Source: Blasia pusilla (Eukaryota; Marchantiophyta; Marchantiopsida; Blasiales). From it: 64,000 nucleotides of DNA. The DNA lies in contig CM114272.1 in assembly GCA_050084515.1 (NCBI GenBank), forward strand, positions 49,414,001 through 49,478,000. The letters are read 5' to 3'. Below the pieces are notes generated by a model, which saw only the letters and a list, made by a program, of their open reading frames with translations, was not told where the DNA came from and searched no databases. Of the stretch, positions 32,277 through 44,614 are shown in pieces (position 1 is the stretch's first letter; each line of letters starts with the position of its first letter). Made by a program: the position numbers and the translations under genes.

Positions 32277-33447
32277 TTGAAAATGGCGATCGAGGGAGAA
32301 CAACCCAAGAAGCGCCAAAACACTCGACATGAACCAAGAGAGGAACCAATGCCGCACCGTGAAGCTATGGAGGAGACAGAGACTCCCAAAGAGCTGAACG
32401 CCAGTCGTGAGGACGTTCCAGAGGCGAATCCTTCCGCGGGGCCATCGGGCCCAAACTCAGGGGAACAGACCGAGTCAAGCCAGACATTGGACTTGTTGAA
32501 GCTGTTGGTGGAGCAGATATCCTAGAAGAGCAAGCGGATTGCAGAGTTAGAGGCCACCCGAACTCCGGGTGCGGGCAAAAAGCTCTGCAAGACAAACCTG
32601 CCCACGCCATTCACTGGAGTGGGGCGCTCGCGGAAAGTGAAGGATTTCCTTACGGAACTGGAACTGTACTTCGAGGCATAGAGGGCAGCTGAACAGGACA
32701 AGGTGACGGTAGCCGTTATTTTCCTGAAGGATCATGTGCTATAATGGTGGACAGCTCAACGAGAGGAATATCTGGCCGGAAAGTCACCTCTGAGTTGGGA
32801 GGAGTTTAAGGTGTTGATTGGGGATCGATTCACTCCGGAGTACCAAGGGTTGCGCGACACGGTGGAATGCGTGCGGATGCGGAAGAGTGGTTCCTTAAGC
32901 GCGTATGTGAGGGAGTTTAGTGCAAAACAGACTTCTCTTCCAAAGATGGATGAGCACGCGAAGAAGGCTATCTTCATTAGTGGACTCAAGCCGAGCGCTG
33001 AAAAGGCCCTTTACCAAATGCCGACATTGCCAGATACCTGTGCGGATCTTTTGAAGCTAGCGGAGCGGATTGGGGACGATGAGGTCCAAACCCAGAAACC
33101 CTTTGAGCCAAAAGGTTTTTCGAAGAAGTCGAAAAATAAGGAGACGTTCAAAAGAGTCTGGAGTGGGGGCCTGCACAATCCAGGAGAGTCATCTGCCCTG
33201 GCGGAAAAATGAGTGGAACTTCATGCAAAGCCGAGAAGAGGACAGCACTCGAAGTCAGGGAACGGCAAGGTCATATGCTACAACTGTGGCGAACCGGAGC
33301 ACCTGGCGAAAGTGTGTTCGAAACCAAAGGTTAGTAATGGGAGTATGATTGCGTTTGCTGCTAAGCATCTATTGGCGGGTGATCTCGAGGCGTCCCTTCA
33401 GGTCACCAAGAGGATGCACAATTTGGTGTACCTAAGATCCAAGATTA
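32277..33447 (+). pseudogene. Ty3-C gag with CCHC zinc knuckle
   Basis: One frame with four stops (32523, 32680, 32741 and 33210). Order: hydrophilic N-terminus (MKMAIEGEQPKKRQNTRHEP), capsid region (TPFTGVGRSRKVKDFLTELE, WEEFKVLIGDRFTPEYQG, SLSAYVREFSAKQTSLP, AIFISGLKPSAEKAL), then a CCHC nucleic-acid-binding knuckle CYNCGEPEHLAKVC near 33280. This is retrotrans-gag architecture. The frame leaves the element near 33447, where minus-strand Ty3-A sequence starts. Confidence 0.85.
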
Positions 33448-33452
33448 CTGAT

Positions 33453-34345
33453 TATAGTGAGACGCGCCTTGCAACATCATCACTCTCCACATACATGTAT
33501 TGTTGTACTCGCACTCCTGCCTGCAAAACAACAGCTAACCCGGTGCTATTCCCTCCAAAGAGATCTAACACTCGAATACCCTCCTCCGGGGTACACCACA
33601 CAATAGGTGTGGTATCCAAGGTGTCATCGTAGCACTCCTTGCTATATCGGGTTGTTTAGACGCGTCACACTCTGGTGCAAACGCCTGGCTCCACGCGGTC
33701 TGCACGTGCTCATCTGCCAATCATCGAAGCTCCTTAGTCAAGCCCCACAACGGCACCTCTCCTCCACATAATGATGCGGTTACCATTACACTCCTCTCCA
33801 TAGAAATATCAGGAATGGGAGTATCCTCTGCATGGACATGTCCTTCAATCAAATCACTAGGCCAAGTGATGGCACTGCTAAATGCTGCTAAGGTCGCCAT
33901 CTCTCTTGGCCATTGCTTGATCACTGCACCTATGAATCGAACCGGTAATGAGCTAAGGCGCCCATCATCTGACTTCCATCTTGGTTTGTAGGACGCTGAA
34001 TCCTCCCAGTAATCCAGGGCAAACCCCATCGAGTATAACACTGCTCCACCAACCAAGACGTTGTAGGACTCTGCATTAGTCACTATTGCCTTGTCTCGCA
34101 CCACGGACTCATCTGTAGGATGTCCCGGGAGAATCTTCACCACGACCTCCTGTCGGGTGATAAATTGTGTGGTACTTGCTCCACCCAAAGATGTCAGTAT
34201 CCGGAATGGACCACGGTCCACATGGGCTCTTGTCAAGCCCAATCCTCTGAATGATGCTTTCCCCAACATCAGAGGTTGCCTTCCTGAATCCAACAAGACT
34301 CGTTGCGGACTAAAAGCTCTACCTCCAGGACTCACCAACTAGAAG
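33453..34345 (-). pseudogene. Ty3-A copy 2 protease and start of methyltransferase
   Basis: 34338-33721 is open (205 codons): protease active site VLLDSGRQPLMLGKASFRG, STTQFITRQEVVV, YNVLVGG, then the linker with FIGAVIKQWPREMATL and EGHVHAEDTP. Below 33720 the frame is lost, but methyltransferase motif I is recognisable to 33453 by alignment with 49020-49160. The copy ends there at the Ty3-C junction, so motifs IV-X are deleted. Confidence 0.8.
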
Positions 34346-34353
34346 ACCTCTCC

Positions 34354-36400
34354 TCAGTTATCCAGCAACACAACACCAAGAGAATCCATGGAACGCTCTA
34401 TCGCGGGTCTAGCAGGCATTTGCGCCATCCAAGCAGCCGCAACCTGCCATGAATCTGACGTGGACGGCCCAAGCATCCGCTCCGAGGGCAGGTCCATCAC
34501 CTCCTCTGCAATCATCTCTGAACGTGATGTAGGAACTCCAACTCCATGCTCCCATAGCATAGCGGCCAGCCAAAAAAGCCTCGGCGGGCATACCTCCCAG
34601 CGTCATAACATCAGAAGTAGAAAATAAAGGAGCGCGGTACATAATGGTGGCCGCCCCCAACAACGTGTTTGGCATATGCCCCTCCTGAGCATCAACAATA
34701 GGAGTCGTCGCACTTGCTTCTCCCATCGCCCTCCGTGCCTGCATACCAACAAGATCACCAACTCTCTAGGAACTTTGATCAAGACCCATCGATGGGGTCC
34801 TCATCGCCTCGGACAACGTGAAAGACTGAGGAAGCCTAGTTTGTTTCCTCACTTCCCCTCAGTGTGGATCCAACTCTACGGCTGCTCCACGCGTCACAAC
34901 TGTGGCAGCCTCCATCTGGTCAACCCCGCACATCCAACCAGGATCCTCCATATCTCTGGTTGCTCCATATGATGTCGATGCCACGGATCCGACATCGGGT
35001 AATCTCAATGCCATAGCGGCAATATGCTCCTGTAGCTGATGTATCTAAGTAGCCATCCTAGCCTCACGCCCGGAATCTCCCTCGACGCATCTAGGTGGTG
35101 GGACTCTACCTCCTCCACAGGCAGCTCCACCACCCTGTCGGGCAACTCCAGCTCCTCATCCGCCAACGAAACCACCTGGTGCACGATCTCTAGGCCCACC
35201 CGGATCGGCTACTCTCTCTGGTGCCCTTTATGGCCCTCGGTCCGCACATAACTCAAGATGTAAAATGAAACACCTAGCGCTTCTATGACCATACCTCTGA
35301 CAGTAGTCACACTGATAACCTCCAGGTGCAGCACCATCTCCTCCTCCATGCTAAGGCACACGTCCATGACCCTGACGAGAGCAATCGCGCTGATGATTGG
35401 CTCCATCACATGACCAACAAGTAATAGTAGGCGGCTACTGTTGAGCCGCATATGAAGGCGCAGGTGTCTGTGGCACGGCCTCCCGATATCCTCTTTGAGC
35501 TTGTGGTGCCACAATCGACCTATCTCGGAGTCCACGTTCCTGCACAGGTAGTGCAGACAATCGTGACTGCTCTCACCCAGAACCCATGGTGGCTACGCTC
35601 TCCTCCGCCATGTTGCGCTCAATGTTCTCGGCGGTCCTAAAAAAAACTCTCAACGTAGGGGAGGTGTTCATAAGAAGCACCCCCTCCCGCACCCGTGTCC
35701 GCAGGTTCCGATCCACCATCGCGTACCATGACTGGATAGCCCGAGCCTATGTCACCCCTGAGTGACGGTGATCAATCGAAGGAAGCGAGTGTAAGCCTCA
35801 TACAAACTCTCACCCGGGCGCCTCTGGAAGTCGTGGATGCTCTGCAACCTCTCCGTCTGTATCCCCTGATAGCTCGCCCTCAACTCAGCAAAGAACTCAA
35901 CCACGGGGTTGAACCTGGGACGAACCCGACTAGAGAGTTCAATTGCTCCAGTGCGAGTGACCCCTCCTAAAACATCACTAGTGGAAGAGGAAGTAACCTC
36001 TCTTGACTCCTCCTCATCTGGGAACGGCTCCGTCCATGACACATAGTGTGGGTCATAGTAGAGCCTCCACGCCTCGATCTCATATGCATATCTCTGAGAG
36101 AACTCATGGTAATCGTCCATGGGCGCCCCCTCTAAATATTGGAACATACCATTCCATGTTGTAAACGAGTTGAACTCTCTAGAGTTCTTGGCCCGTTGGG
36201 AATCGCACTAACTCCTAAACTCTGCTATGAAATTGTGCAACTCAATCGTGCCTACTGCACCTGAAAACCTACACGGTCCTCTACTTCGATCATCCATCTC
36301 GTACGCCCAACTGGTAGGACCACTCACAATGTGTGGCGATGTGCTCACAAACTCCTCTACACGCTCTCCCTCGTATGAAGACAACACCGAAGGAGATCAA
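34354..36400 (-). pseudogene. Ty3-A copy 2 gag and gag-protease linker
   Basis: The capsid part 36147-35752 reads FQYLEGAPMDDYHEFSQRYA, VEFFAELRASYQGIQTERLQ, GESLYEAYTRFLRLI without a stop, better preserved than the + copy. A CCHC knuckle lies near 35310-35270 (CDYCQRYGH then CF). The linker 34560-34354 has EEVMDLPSERMLGPSTSDSW. Frameshifts separate the pieces. This copy shows that the stop at 46831 in the + copy is a mutation, because the codons here encode LY. Confidence 0.75.
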
Positions 36401-36667
36401 GGTGGTCTCTTAGGTGGAGACCCTTGAAACCTCGCACCACTGCGGGTAAACCCTCCATAGCTACTCTTAGGTCCACTACTTCGCCTCTCAAAATCCTGAA
36501 AGGATGCCATGATGGCCCTCGTGCCCCTCTCACACGATCATTCTCAACCTCGCAAGTAATCCCTCAATCACTCATCCCAAACATCCGGCACTCGGTCTAC
36601 ACTCTCCCTCTCGAAGACGTGTAAAGTGCGGCAACAAGCGGTCTGGTGCGGCAAATCGACCAGGCTA

Positions 36668-37054
36668 TCATCTCATCGACAACCTACCCTCAACTTTGGA
36701 CATCCCACACAGGTCTATGCCCCCTAAACCAGATACGTAAAGGATGCTCTCAGCATCCACACAATCCGATATCCCCAAATAAACTATCAAAATCCCATAA
36801 TCCCTCACGCGTGCACGGGAAAAGACCATAATGGGTAACCTGAACACATGTCGATGTCGCTCCTCAGCAACTGCAAATCTCAACCCAAACTCGGTCGTGG
36901 AGACAACTCCTCCAATCAGCAAGTCATACTCCTCCCGTAGTGAAGTTGCTAAAAAATCCTCGATAGACATTGCGGTTCCAGCGAAATAGTGCGGCGTTGC
37001 ACGCGGCACGGAATGGCTACAAACGGCACGACCCTCGATGGTGGGATGCGACAC
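36668..37054 (-). pseudogene. Ty3-A ORF0, copy 2
   Basis: A 128-codon open frame upstream of gag. It shares FAVAEERHRHVFRLPI and ARVRDYGI with 45682-45909 of the + copy (FAVAEEQHRHVFRLPI, ARVRDSGI). It matches nothing I know. It could be the N-terminal part of gag or a separate leader protein. It is listed because the reading frame is open in two independent copies. Confidence 0.5.
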
Positions 37055-38130
37055 TCGATATCCTACTCAATCAAAAATAAACCCACACTTTGCTCCACAA
37101 TGACGGTGCAACTTTGCGATCGAGACGGTGCGGTGCAGCCATGAGCGGCACGGCGAGGCAATCGGCGGCGCGTTGCGGCTACGGGTGTCACGACACGGTA
37201 CTCCATCTTCGTCGAGTGGCTACCAATCACAACATAGCAACATGAAATCAAAACTCAAATACCATAACCTGAGGTCATCTTCCATCACAAGTTGACGACG
37301 AAACTTCAATGACGGTGGTGGCCAAAATCAAGTACGTGGTGGCGACGCAAGTCAAAGAATCAATAGACGTTGTGGAAGACCCTCCACTCTGTAATGACGG
37401 CAATGGCAACCAAAGGGTGGACAACGGCCGAATGCGGCTTTGAGCAATGCTGGGCAACAGCAATGGCCGACGGTGGATGGATGACGGTGATGATGGACTG
37501 TTGATGGTGATGGTTGACCATCGATGGTGATGGTGACTATGACAGCAACGGCCGGCGGCGGCGTGGCAGTTGGTTTAGGGTTTGAACAATTTAACCCTAA
37601 AAATCGCCTAGCAATGGGAGTTTTGCAAGATTGACCATAACCTTTTACTCGCAACTCTAAATTGCACATTGTTTATTGCACATCGTGCACAACTTCATGA
37701 TCTACAATGGCATCAAAAAATATTTGGGATTGGACATTCAAGTAAAAACTGACGGGGATTGTCGTAAAACCCAATGTCTCTTTCTCCTACATAAAATTTG
37801 GCAGTGCTTCCGCACTGATTTCTCCCAAAAAGAATGTAAAACCTATAAAAATACAAATCACCAAGCTACATGGTGCTCCCAAGAGCACCGGCATGGGGCA
37901 ATCCGCCCCCATAATCATTCCCTATCAGAAATTGGGCAGCGCTTCCGCACGCCACTCTTCCACACGAAAAATCGGCAAATGCAAAGAACAATCAAAGCAG
38001 CCCTTGCTCCAGTGAGCACTCCCATGAGCGCTGAACGGGGAACATGGTCTTCAACGTGCAAAAACAGCGAGTGACCAGGGAGCTCCCCCATGAAGCTCTC
38101 TCACTCTCTCATTCTCTCATTCTCTCTTTG

Positions 38131-38631
38131 TAAAGTAAAATCCAATCTCTCCCTACACCAACTCACACCACAAATGTCTCTCTCATGTCAAACCAAACCC
38201 ACTCTCCTAATGAGAGGTTTGGTTTATACACATAAGACAAGGAGGAACATAGCTCCGCTCCCTCTTGCCAAGAAGATTCAACAAAGAGAGAATGTGCTCT
38301 CAAGCTCTTTCTCTTGGAGGAATATCCTCTCCCATCTCCAAATCTCTCTCCAGGGTAACCTATGCTCGCAAGTCACCTCCTTGGCTCTTGATCTGTCGTA
38401 GCTGGTCAAGGTCCAATTTCCAAATTGGAAAGACAACTATATGAAATATTGAAACTTCCTATAAATAGTAAATTTCTATATATGGCTCTAGATGAGCCGA
38501 AATGAAGGGAAACCTGCTCTCTCAAGTTACACGTGGTCTCGACACGTCATTCTAGACCTTCTAAGGATATCCTCTCGTATCTCCGAATACACTCTACTAG
38601 ATCTCGTTGATGTATCCTAGTATACGAGAGA
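38131..38631 (-). repeat. Ty3-A copy 2 5' terminal repeat (A segment only)
   Basis: Aligns with 44100-44614 from the start (degenerate TGTC at 38631) through AGATCTAGTAGAG to GGATTTTACTTTA, then runs into the leader GAGAGAATGAG. The B segment is absent on both sides, as in the + copy. Confidence 0.75.
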
Positions 38632-39326
38632 GGGCCATTTGAGCACGTGACCTTTTTGCTCTCAACATCCTAGAGACATAGGCATGATAGGTAGGGATAG
38701 ATGGGTATTTGGAGTTAGAAGGATCTAACCACCACCTAAGGGGGCTATTGGATATATTTTGGTACTTATTGTCCTCCTTATTTCCTCGATGTTTCGATGC
38801 CATAAGTTAGCATGGGATCGTGTGTGTTTGTGTGTGTCTTCCCTGACAATGATGTATGTTGTGGGGCGATGTGTTTGCCCACGACGTTGTTACGTCTTTG
38901 AGGATAAATTAGGGAGATCTAGTAGAGCTCCTTTGAGGATAGTGGAGGACAACCTCAATAGGTTGATAATGACTTGGTGAGGCCATGGATAACTTCAGAG
39001 AGCAGGTTTCCCCTTTGTTTCGGCTCATTTATAGCCATATTGAGAAACTTGTATTTCGGGTAAGTTCTCACTTTTAGTTTAGTTGCCTTTCCATTTGGGA
39101 AGTGACCCTTTACCTCCTACAGCAGATCAAGAGCTAAGGAGGTGACATGCCAACATAGGTTATTGTGGAGAGATCTTGCGAGAGGGAAGGGGATATATCC
39201 AAGGAAATAAAATTTTGAGACTCATTCTCTCTTTGTTGAACCTCTTGGTATGAGGCGACGGAGCTATGGTCCTCCTTGCCTTGTGTGTGTAACCCAAACT
39301 ACTAATTAGGAGAGTGGGTTTGGTTT

Positions 39327-39357
<31 letters not shown>

Positions 39358-40131
39358 TATTTGTGTGCACTATGGAGACTTCATTATAGTTGAGAGTGTT
39401 ACTTGATTTATTGGAGATATTTTGGTACTTATCGTCTCGATGTTTGGATGCCATGCGTTAGCATGGGATCGTGTGTGTTTATGTGTGTCTTCGATGATAA
39501 CGATCTACGTTATATAATGATGTGTATGTGCATACAAAATTATCAAGTCTTCACATAGATCGACGAGTTTTGGTAGAGCACCTTCAAGGATATTGGAGGA
39601 CAGCCTCAAGAGGTCAAGGTGGTATATTAATATCTTGGGCAACCTACGAGAGCATATTTCTCCTAAATTTTGGCTCATTTGGAATTATGTAGAGAAACTT
39701 GCTATTGCAGGCAAGTTACCATTAAGCATAGAATTAAATTTCCACTTTGGGAAATGACCCTTGAACTCCTACAACAAGTCAAGAGCAAGGAGGTGACTTG
39801 TGAGCATAGTTTACCATGGAGAGAGTTTGGGAGAAGGAAGGGGGTATACCCAAGGAAATGAAGCTTTGAAACTTATTCTCTCTTTCTTGAACCTTTTGGG
39901 ATGAGGCGGAAGAACTATGATTCTCCTTACCTTGTGAATAACGCGAGCCTTTCATTTGGAGGATAGAATTGGTTTAACATGAGAGAGAAATCATTTGTAT
40001 GAGAGACGTTGGAGATCATTTGACCCTTAATCATTGCAATGTTTAGATGTCATGAGTTCATATGGTATCTTGTATGTTTGTGTGTGTATCGGTGACAACA
40101 ATGTATGTTGTGTAGCGATGTGTATGCGTAA
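38632..40131 (+). mobile_element. Ty3-A 3' fragment (copy 3) with B-A-B-A-B terminus
   Basis: Starts with about 115 bp of the family's 3' internal end (compare 53457-53572), a purine tract AAGGGGG (38738-38744), then repeat segments B (38747-38887), A (38888-39408), B (39409-39540), A (39541-40007) and B (40008-40131). It has one extra A-B unit relative to the other copies and is more diverged. Ty3-A copy 2 lies directly against it in opposite orientation. Confidence 0.75.
39330..39357. repeat. (GA)n microsatellite
   Basis: Uninterrupted GA repeat of about 28 bases within the A segment of the 38632-40131 fragment; other copies have a shorter GA-rich stretch at this point. Confidence 0.95.
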
Positions 40132-43100
40132 GAGAGGAGTGTACTTTGGAATCTCCAAACTTGTAATCCACAAAACTAGTCGACGAGTATTGTTTGGGAT
40201 AGACTTGTATATAATGAAGTCAAGAAGATCTATTGAATTGAATTGAATTGAATTGATGGAGGGGAGGAAGCTCATCACACTTGCTCACATGCATAAAAGG
40301 GACATGTGTCCTATCTTTGGTATACTTAATGCATTTCTTTTCCGGTTCCAATTAATTGCAAAATCATTAAAAAAACACAACCCTTACAATTGCTAATAAT
40401 TGCATATTTTCACACTAACCAAAAAGTGTATATTGCACTTTATAATATGTAAAAGTAGTCTGCACTTACATTCTAATACAAACTATGATAAAGTGTACCA
40501 TAATAGTGTAAGAATCTATATTATTAAAAGAGGATGGGTTTAGAAAATCCATCCTTCATCCGCCGGCACCCATACTCTGACATTCTTCTAGTGCTTACAC
40601 ATGTCACTTTAAGAGAGGAAGTTAAGAGGAGATAATCTATATAATAATTGGAGTATGCAATATCTTTCTTCTCCTCATTATGACACCTCAATATGACACC
40701 TGTCACTAAATTTTATAAAGAATACTTTTGTCATGTTAATGGGATAATTAATCTAGACAGACATTAAACTAGTGTGGTAGGGGTGGGGTATTATTCAAAA
40801 GATAATAATACGAGAATGTAAATGCAAAATACACAGAAAAGAGATCCATAATATGAAAAATAAAAAAAAGTACAATAAGGGCATGAACACAAACCGAGGA
40901 GGAGAGACACGATGACTACTGGTTTGTGTATAGTAGTCTTCAATCCAAATAGGGAGACATGACATTGTGTAGGAGGCCTTCAATACACAGGGAGACACTA
41001 CTTAGGTATGGGAGATATGTATGCCTTCAATCTAAACCACCGGGGAGAGTATTTTCAATACAAACCTATGGAAAACTATGGGCAGACTATGGTGGAGAAG
41101 AATACAATTTTGTGTACGGTACAAAGTTCAATATACATACTATACTAATCCGATGGCAATAAAAAAATTAAAATATAGTACCTGTAAGTTCAAAATACAA
41201 ACTTATAGGTTGTTTAGATAAATTATATTGTAAATAGTACAAATTTTGATTTCAATTTAATGTTGTGGGTAGGAAGGAGAAGGATAAGTACCTTAATTGA
41301 AGATAATAGCGTGACAATGGTAGAGATTATACTATAAAAAAAACCAAATGATATGCAATGAAATGTAATGAAATGCTACAATACATTACAAATCAATACA
41401 TAGGTATTGAATTTTTGGCATTAAATGATAAACAACATACGTCTACGGGCGAATCAATAATAAATGCCATAATAGCAGAATGGCTAAGCAATAATATGTG
41501 AGAGAATTCAATACAAGAAACATGCCCATTAATACAAACTCGTGTAAGAGTGACGGCCAATACATAAAGATGGACAATATATAATGACGATGAATACATA
41601 AAGATGGCCAATACCCAACTAGTATGAATCCGCGCAAGAAGTAAGAGTTCAAGAGTTAAGAATTACAACTAATAAATAAAAATAACCAATACATTAAAAC
41701 ATGAATTCACAAGATAACGGATATATTAAGAACCTAATCGTATTCATCCAATAATCTTTTTCCACGTCATAATATGAATCTTATGGAGCATTGTGTTGCG
41801 GTTACAACAAATATTTACGGCCTCTACATATAGGCCTCCTCATAAATATTGGCTAGGGGCGGCTCCACGTCCCAGATTTCCACTCTCGAAGGGCATGCCA
41901 TCCACCTCAACTCTATTCCTTTGTGGCATATGGTCATAAGTGACCCTCATAGGTTTCTCAATGGACAAGGCTACTTTGGTAGTTGCACTTAGTGGTTGAT
42001 TAGACCAGAGCTTAATCTCTCGACCAAACAACGAAACTACCCGCAACCGACTTTGTGATTTTGCTCGAGTGCAACTCGAGTGCAGCAGCTTCCTAAACTC
42101 GCATAGCTACTCCTTGTGATTTCCGCCGGTCGTGTGTGTTTTACCTCTCACAATCGAGGCTGGCAGGAGTTGTCGACTTGATCGAATCTTGGCAGAAGTT
42201 ATCGACTTTATTGAATCCTAGCAGAAGTTTTGGAGCTCATTCGTGTGACAAATTCCTCGTTCCTTCCACTCAGGGACGTTTATCCCGTACCTCTCCAGGT
42301 TTGTCATCTGCGAATCGATCTTTGTACAAGCGTCCTGGTTGATTTTCCTTCTTCTTATTAGGCCCGGTATGATGTGCGTAGGTTCTTCCGCATCATGAAC
42401 TGGATTTTGCCCTGCTGACCTATTTTTGTGTTTTCTGCTTCTGTCCGACTACACGTTAGTCGCTAGTCTAATGCACCCAGCTCACTTTCTTATGGAATGC
42501 ACATGTTTCATGATTTTGAGACCAATACATTGGCGCTGGCTTTCTACATGTTGATTTGATCGAGGCAATAAATCTGCCTGTTGCTATAAGTTGATTCTCC
42601 TTCTCCTTATGATGCACCAAAGAGGCTCACACTTCTTTCGTAATGTTGTGACCCAAAACTGATGCCACATCATTATATTCGTCATTTAGGATCTTGTTCC
42701 GAAGCCTCTGTAAAGGATCCTCCAACATGAAGTTGGCCTCCACATCGTATTCACTGTTGGAGTCGTGTGTGTTGCTCTTAAAATCATCCATACAAGACAA
42801 AACTCCCCTAATGCCTAGGTCAAATGTATATGCCCAGTGACCAGCACTTCTTAGCCTCTTGATCAGGCGTACTCCAAGTTCAAGAAGTATTTTTTGGCAG
42901 CTATTCCCTTCATCTATAGATGCACTACTTTCGTTGTAACTCTAATAGAGGTAGTAAATCTGCCTACTACTATGAACTGAAAAGGCAACCTAATGAGTTC
43001 ATGTTACAAAGGGGAGTTCTAGTCTTCCGTTTTGATGTTTATTGGATGTATGTTGGCTTATGAAATGCAGCATTTCCTGCCCAGAGAAGAGTGAGCTAGA

Positions 43101-44095
43101 TTATACCATCCTACTCATGAGCTAGATTATACCATCTTATCTCTCTGAATGCAGGTGGTCTTATTCTATTTGCTGCACAGAGGTAATCAACGGCGCACAA
43201 GTCAGTTCTGTAGGGCATCCTCACTTCTTTCAGCATCCGATACAACAAATCCTTCATGCATTTGCAATTGTAGGTGTGCTGCTACCTCACCTTGTGATCG
43301 CTCACTTAGGCATCGTTATTTAAAAGTGATTTAAAAGAACCTCGTACTTGGTTGGTATTGGTATTGCTAGCACGATCACATTGTTCCAGCTTACTCTAGG
43401 AAAATTTTGGCAATCTGGAATCACATTCTGGAAGTTGTATGAATGTTATCATAAGTGTTTGCTATATACAATGTTGTGGTCTATTATTAGCTCATTGGTT
43501 CTAGGAATGAATGGCTTGCTCATCTGTTACTATTTTTTTGTCCTTGGTTGATGCATTTGCCACCCAGAGGTGATCTAGCTGCACCTGAAGTCTTACTTTG
43601 ACTGAATTGAACTTCCATCTCTTATCTAGGAACTAAAATTAGGGAGCTTTTGAATGGGCAAATGTATTATGTTCTACAAATGATCTCCTGTTCATGAAGA
43701 CTTAGTTGCATGAAACTCACTACTATCTCCAAATTATGGACCCGAACTAGGGTGCTTTAACAATGACAACTATATGTGTGAGAACAAGATCGTTGGTTCT
43801 TGCTCATCAGTTACTATTTCCTTGTCCTTGGTTAATGCATATGTCTGCCATCCTAGAGGTGATCGAGCTGCACCTAAAGACTTACTTTGACTCAAATGAA
43901 CTTCCATCTCTAAACTAGGAACCAAAACTAGGGAGCTTCTGAATGGGCATATGTAATATCTTCTACAAATGATTTTCCTATCCATGAAGACTTAGTTGCA
44001 TGAAAGTCACCTACCAGCTCCAAAATATGGACCCAAACTAAGGTGCTTCAAGAATGGCATATGTATGTGTGAGAACAAGATTACGCTTGTCAATA
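40132..44095. other. No recognisable gene; AT-rich spacer
   Basis: From about 40330 to 41760 the sequence is AT-rich with no open frame of note. A short AATTG repeat lies at 40233-40256. Minus-strand 41840-42046 is open for 68 codons (IKLWSNQPLSATTKVALSIE) with protein-like composition, but I cannot assign it. At about 42556 and 42945 two diverged copies of AATAAATCTGCCT-like sequence occur. Nothing else can be supported. Confidence 0.6.
43517..44082. repeat. Tandem duplication, two units of about 282 bp
   Basis: Unit 1 (43517-43798) and unit 2 (43799-44082) both run from TTGCTCATC..GTTACTATTT through AGGTGATC and CATGAAGACTTAGTTGCATG to TGTGTGAGAACAAGAT. The Ty3-A + copy begins about 18 bp after the second unit. 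Confidence 0.85.
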
Positions 44096-44099
44096 TGAG

Positions 44100-44614
44100 T
44101 ATAACGTCCTTTAGGATAAATCGGTGAGATCTAGTAGAGCGTCTTCAAGAGTAGTGGAGGACAGGCCTAGGAGGTCGAGGATGACCTACTGAGGCCCCGG
44201 GAAACCCAAGAGAGCAGGTTTCCCCTTCGTTTTGGCTCATTTGGAGCCATATTGAGGAACTTGCTATTTTAGGTAAGTACCATTTTGAATATATGATTGA
44301 CTTTCTATTTTTGTTAAGTGGCCCATAACCTCCTACATCAGGTCAAGAGCCAAAGAGGTGACTTGGGAGAATAGGTTACCATGGAGAGAGCTTGGGAGAG
44401 GGGAGGGGTATATATCTCAAGGAGAGAGAGCTTGAGAGCTCATTCTCTCTTTGTTGAACCTCTTGGCATGAGGCGGCAGAGCTATGGTCCCTTGCCTTGT
44501 GAGTGTAAACCAAGCCTCTCATTAGGAGAGTGGGTTTGGTTTGACATGAGAGAGAGTGCACACCTTTGAGAGCTATGGTGTGAGATTGTGTAGAGAGAGA
44601 TTGGATCTTACTTT
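44100..44614 (+). repeat. Ty3-A 5' terminal repeat, A segment (A1)
   Basis: Matches A2 at 53703-54203 from ACGTCCTTTAGGATA to GGATCTTACT. The differences I see are mostly C/T and G/A. It is followed directly by the leader, with no B segment. Confidence 0.85.

Larger units (their letters stand above)
28230..33452 (+). mobile_element. Ty3-C chromodomain element, permuted fragment
   Basis: A + strand block within Ty3-A copy 2. Order: integrase end plus chromodomain (28293-29204), 3' untranslated region carrying a Ty3-B-type LTR (29534-30330), polypurine tract (AAAGAGGGG, 31119-31127), one LTR (31132-32133), primer binding site (32136-32147) and gag (32277-33447). Protease, RT, RNase H and early integrase are absent. 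A single LTR joined on its left to the end of pol and on its right to gag is what a head-to-tail tandem junction or an opened one-LTR circle looks like. I see no target duplication. Confidence 0.75.
24526..38631 (-). mobile_element. Ty3-A copy 2, interrupted by Ty3-C
   Basis: Minus-strand copy: A segment of the terminal repeat (38631-38131), leader, ORF0 (37054-36668), gag (about 36400-34800), protease and start of methyltransferase (34345-33453), then Ty3-C, then RT-RNase H (28229-27100), integrase-PHD (26856-25470) and the 3' B-A-B terminus (25284-24526). Compared with the + copy, about 1.4 kb (methyltransferase motif I to early RT) is missing at the interruption. No clear target duplication is visible; the 5' end abuts another Ty3-A fragment at 38632. 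Confidence 0.85.

Noticed and set aside
33213-33632. Single 139-codon protein
   Set aside because: It is a chimera: Ty3-C gag to about 33447, then the antisense of Ty3-A methyltransferase.
24526-38631. Target-site duplication for Ty3-A copy 2
   Set aside because: The bases next to the two ends do not match, and the 5' end abuts another Ty3-A fragment, so the flanks have been rearranged.
41840-42046. Possible host gene fragment (68 codons, minus)
   Set aside because: Protein-like composition, but no family recognised and no flanking exon or splice site supports it.
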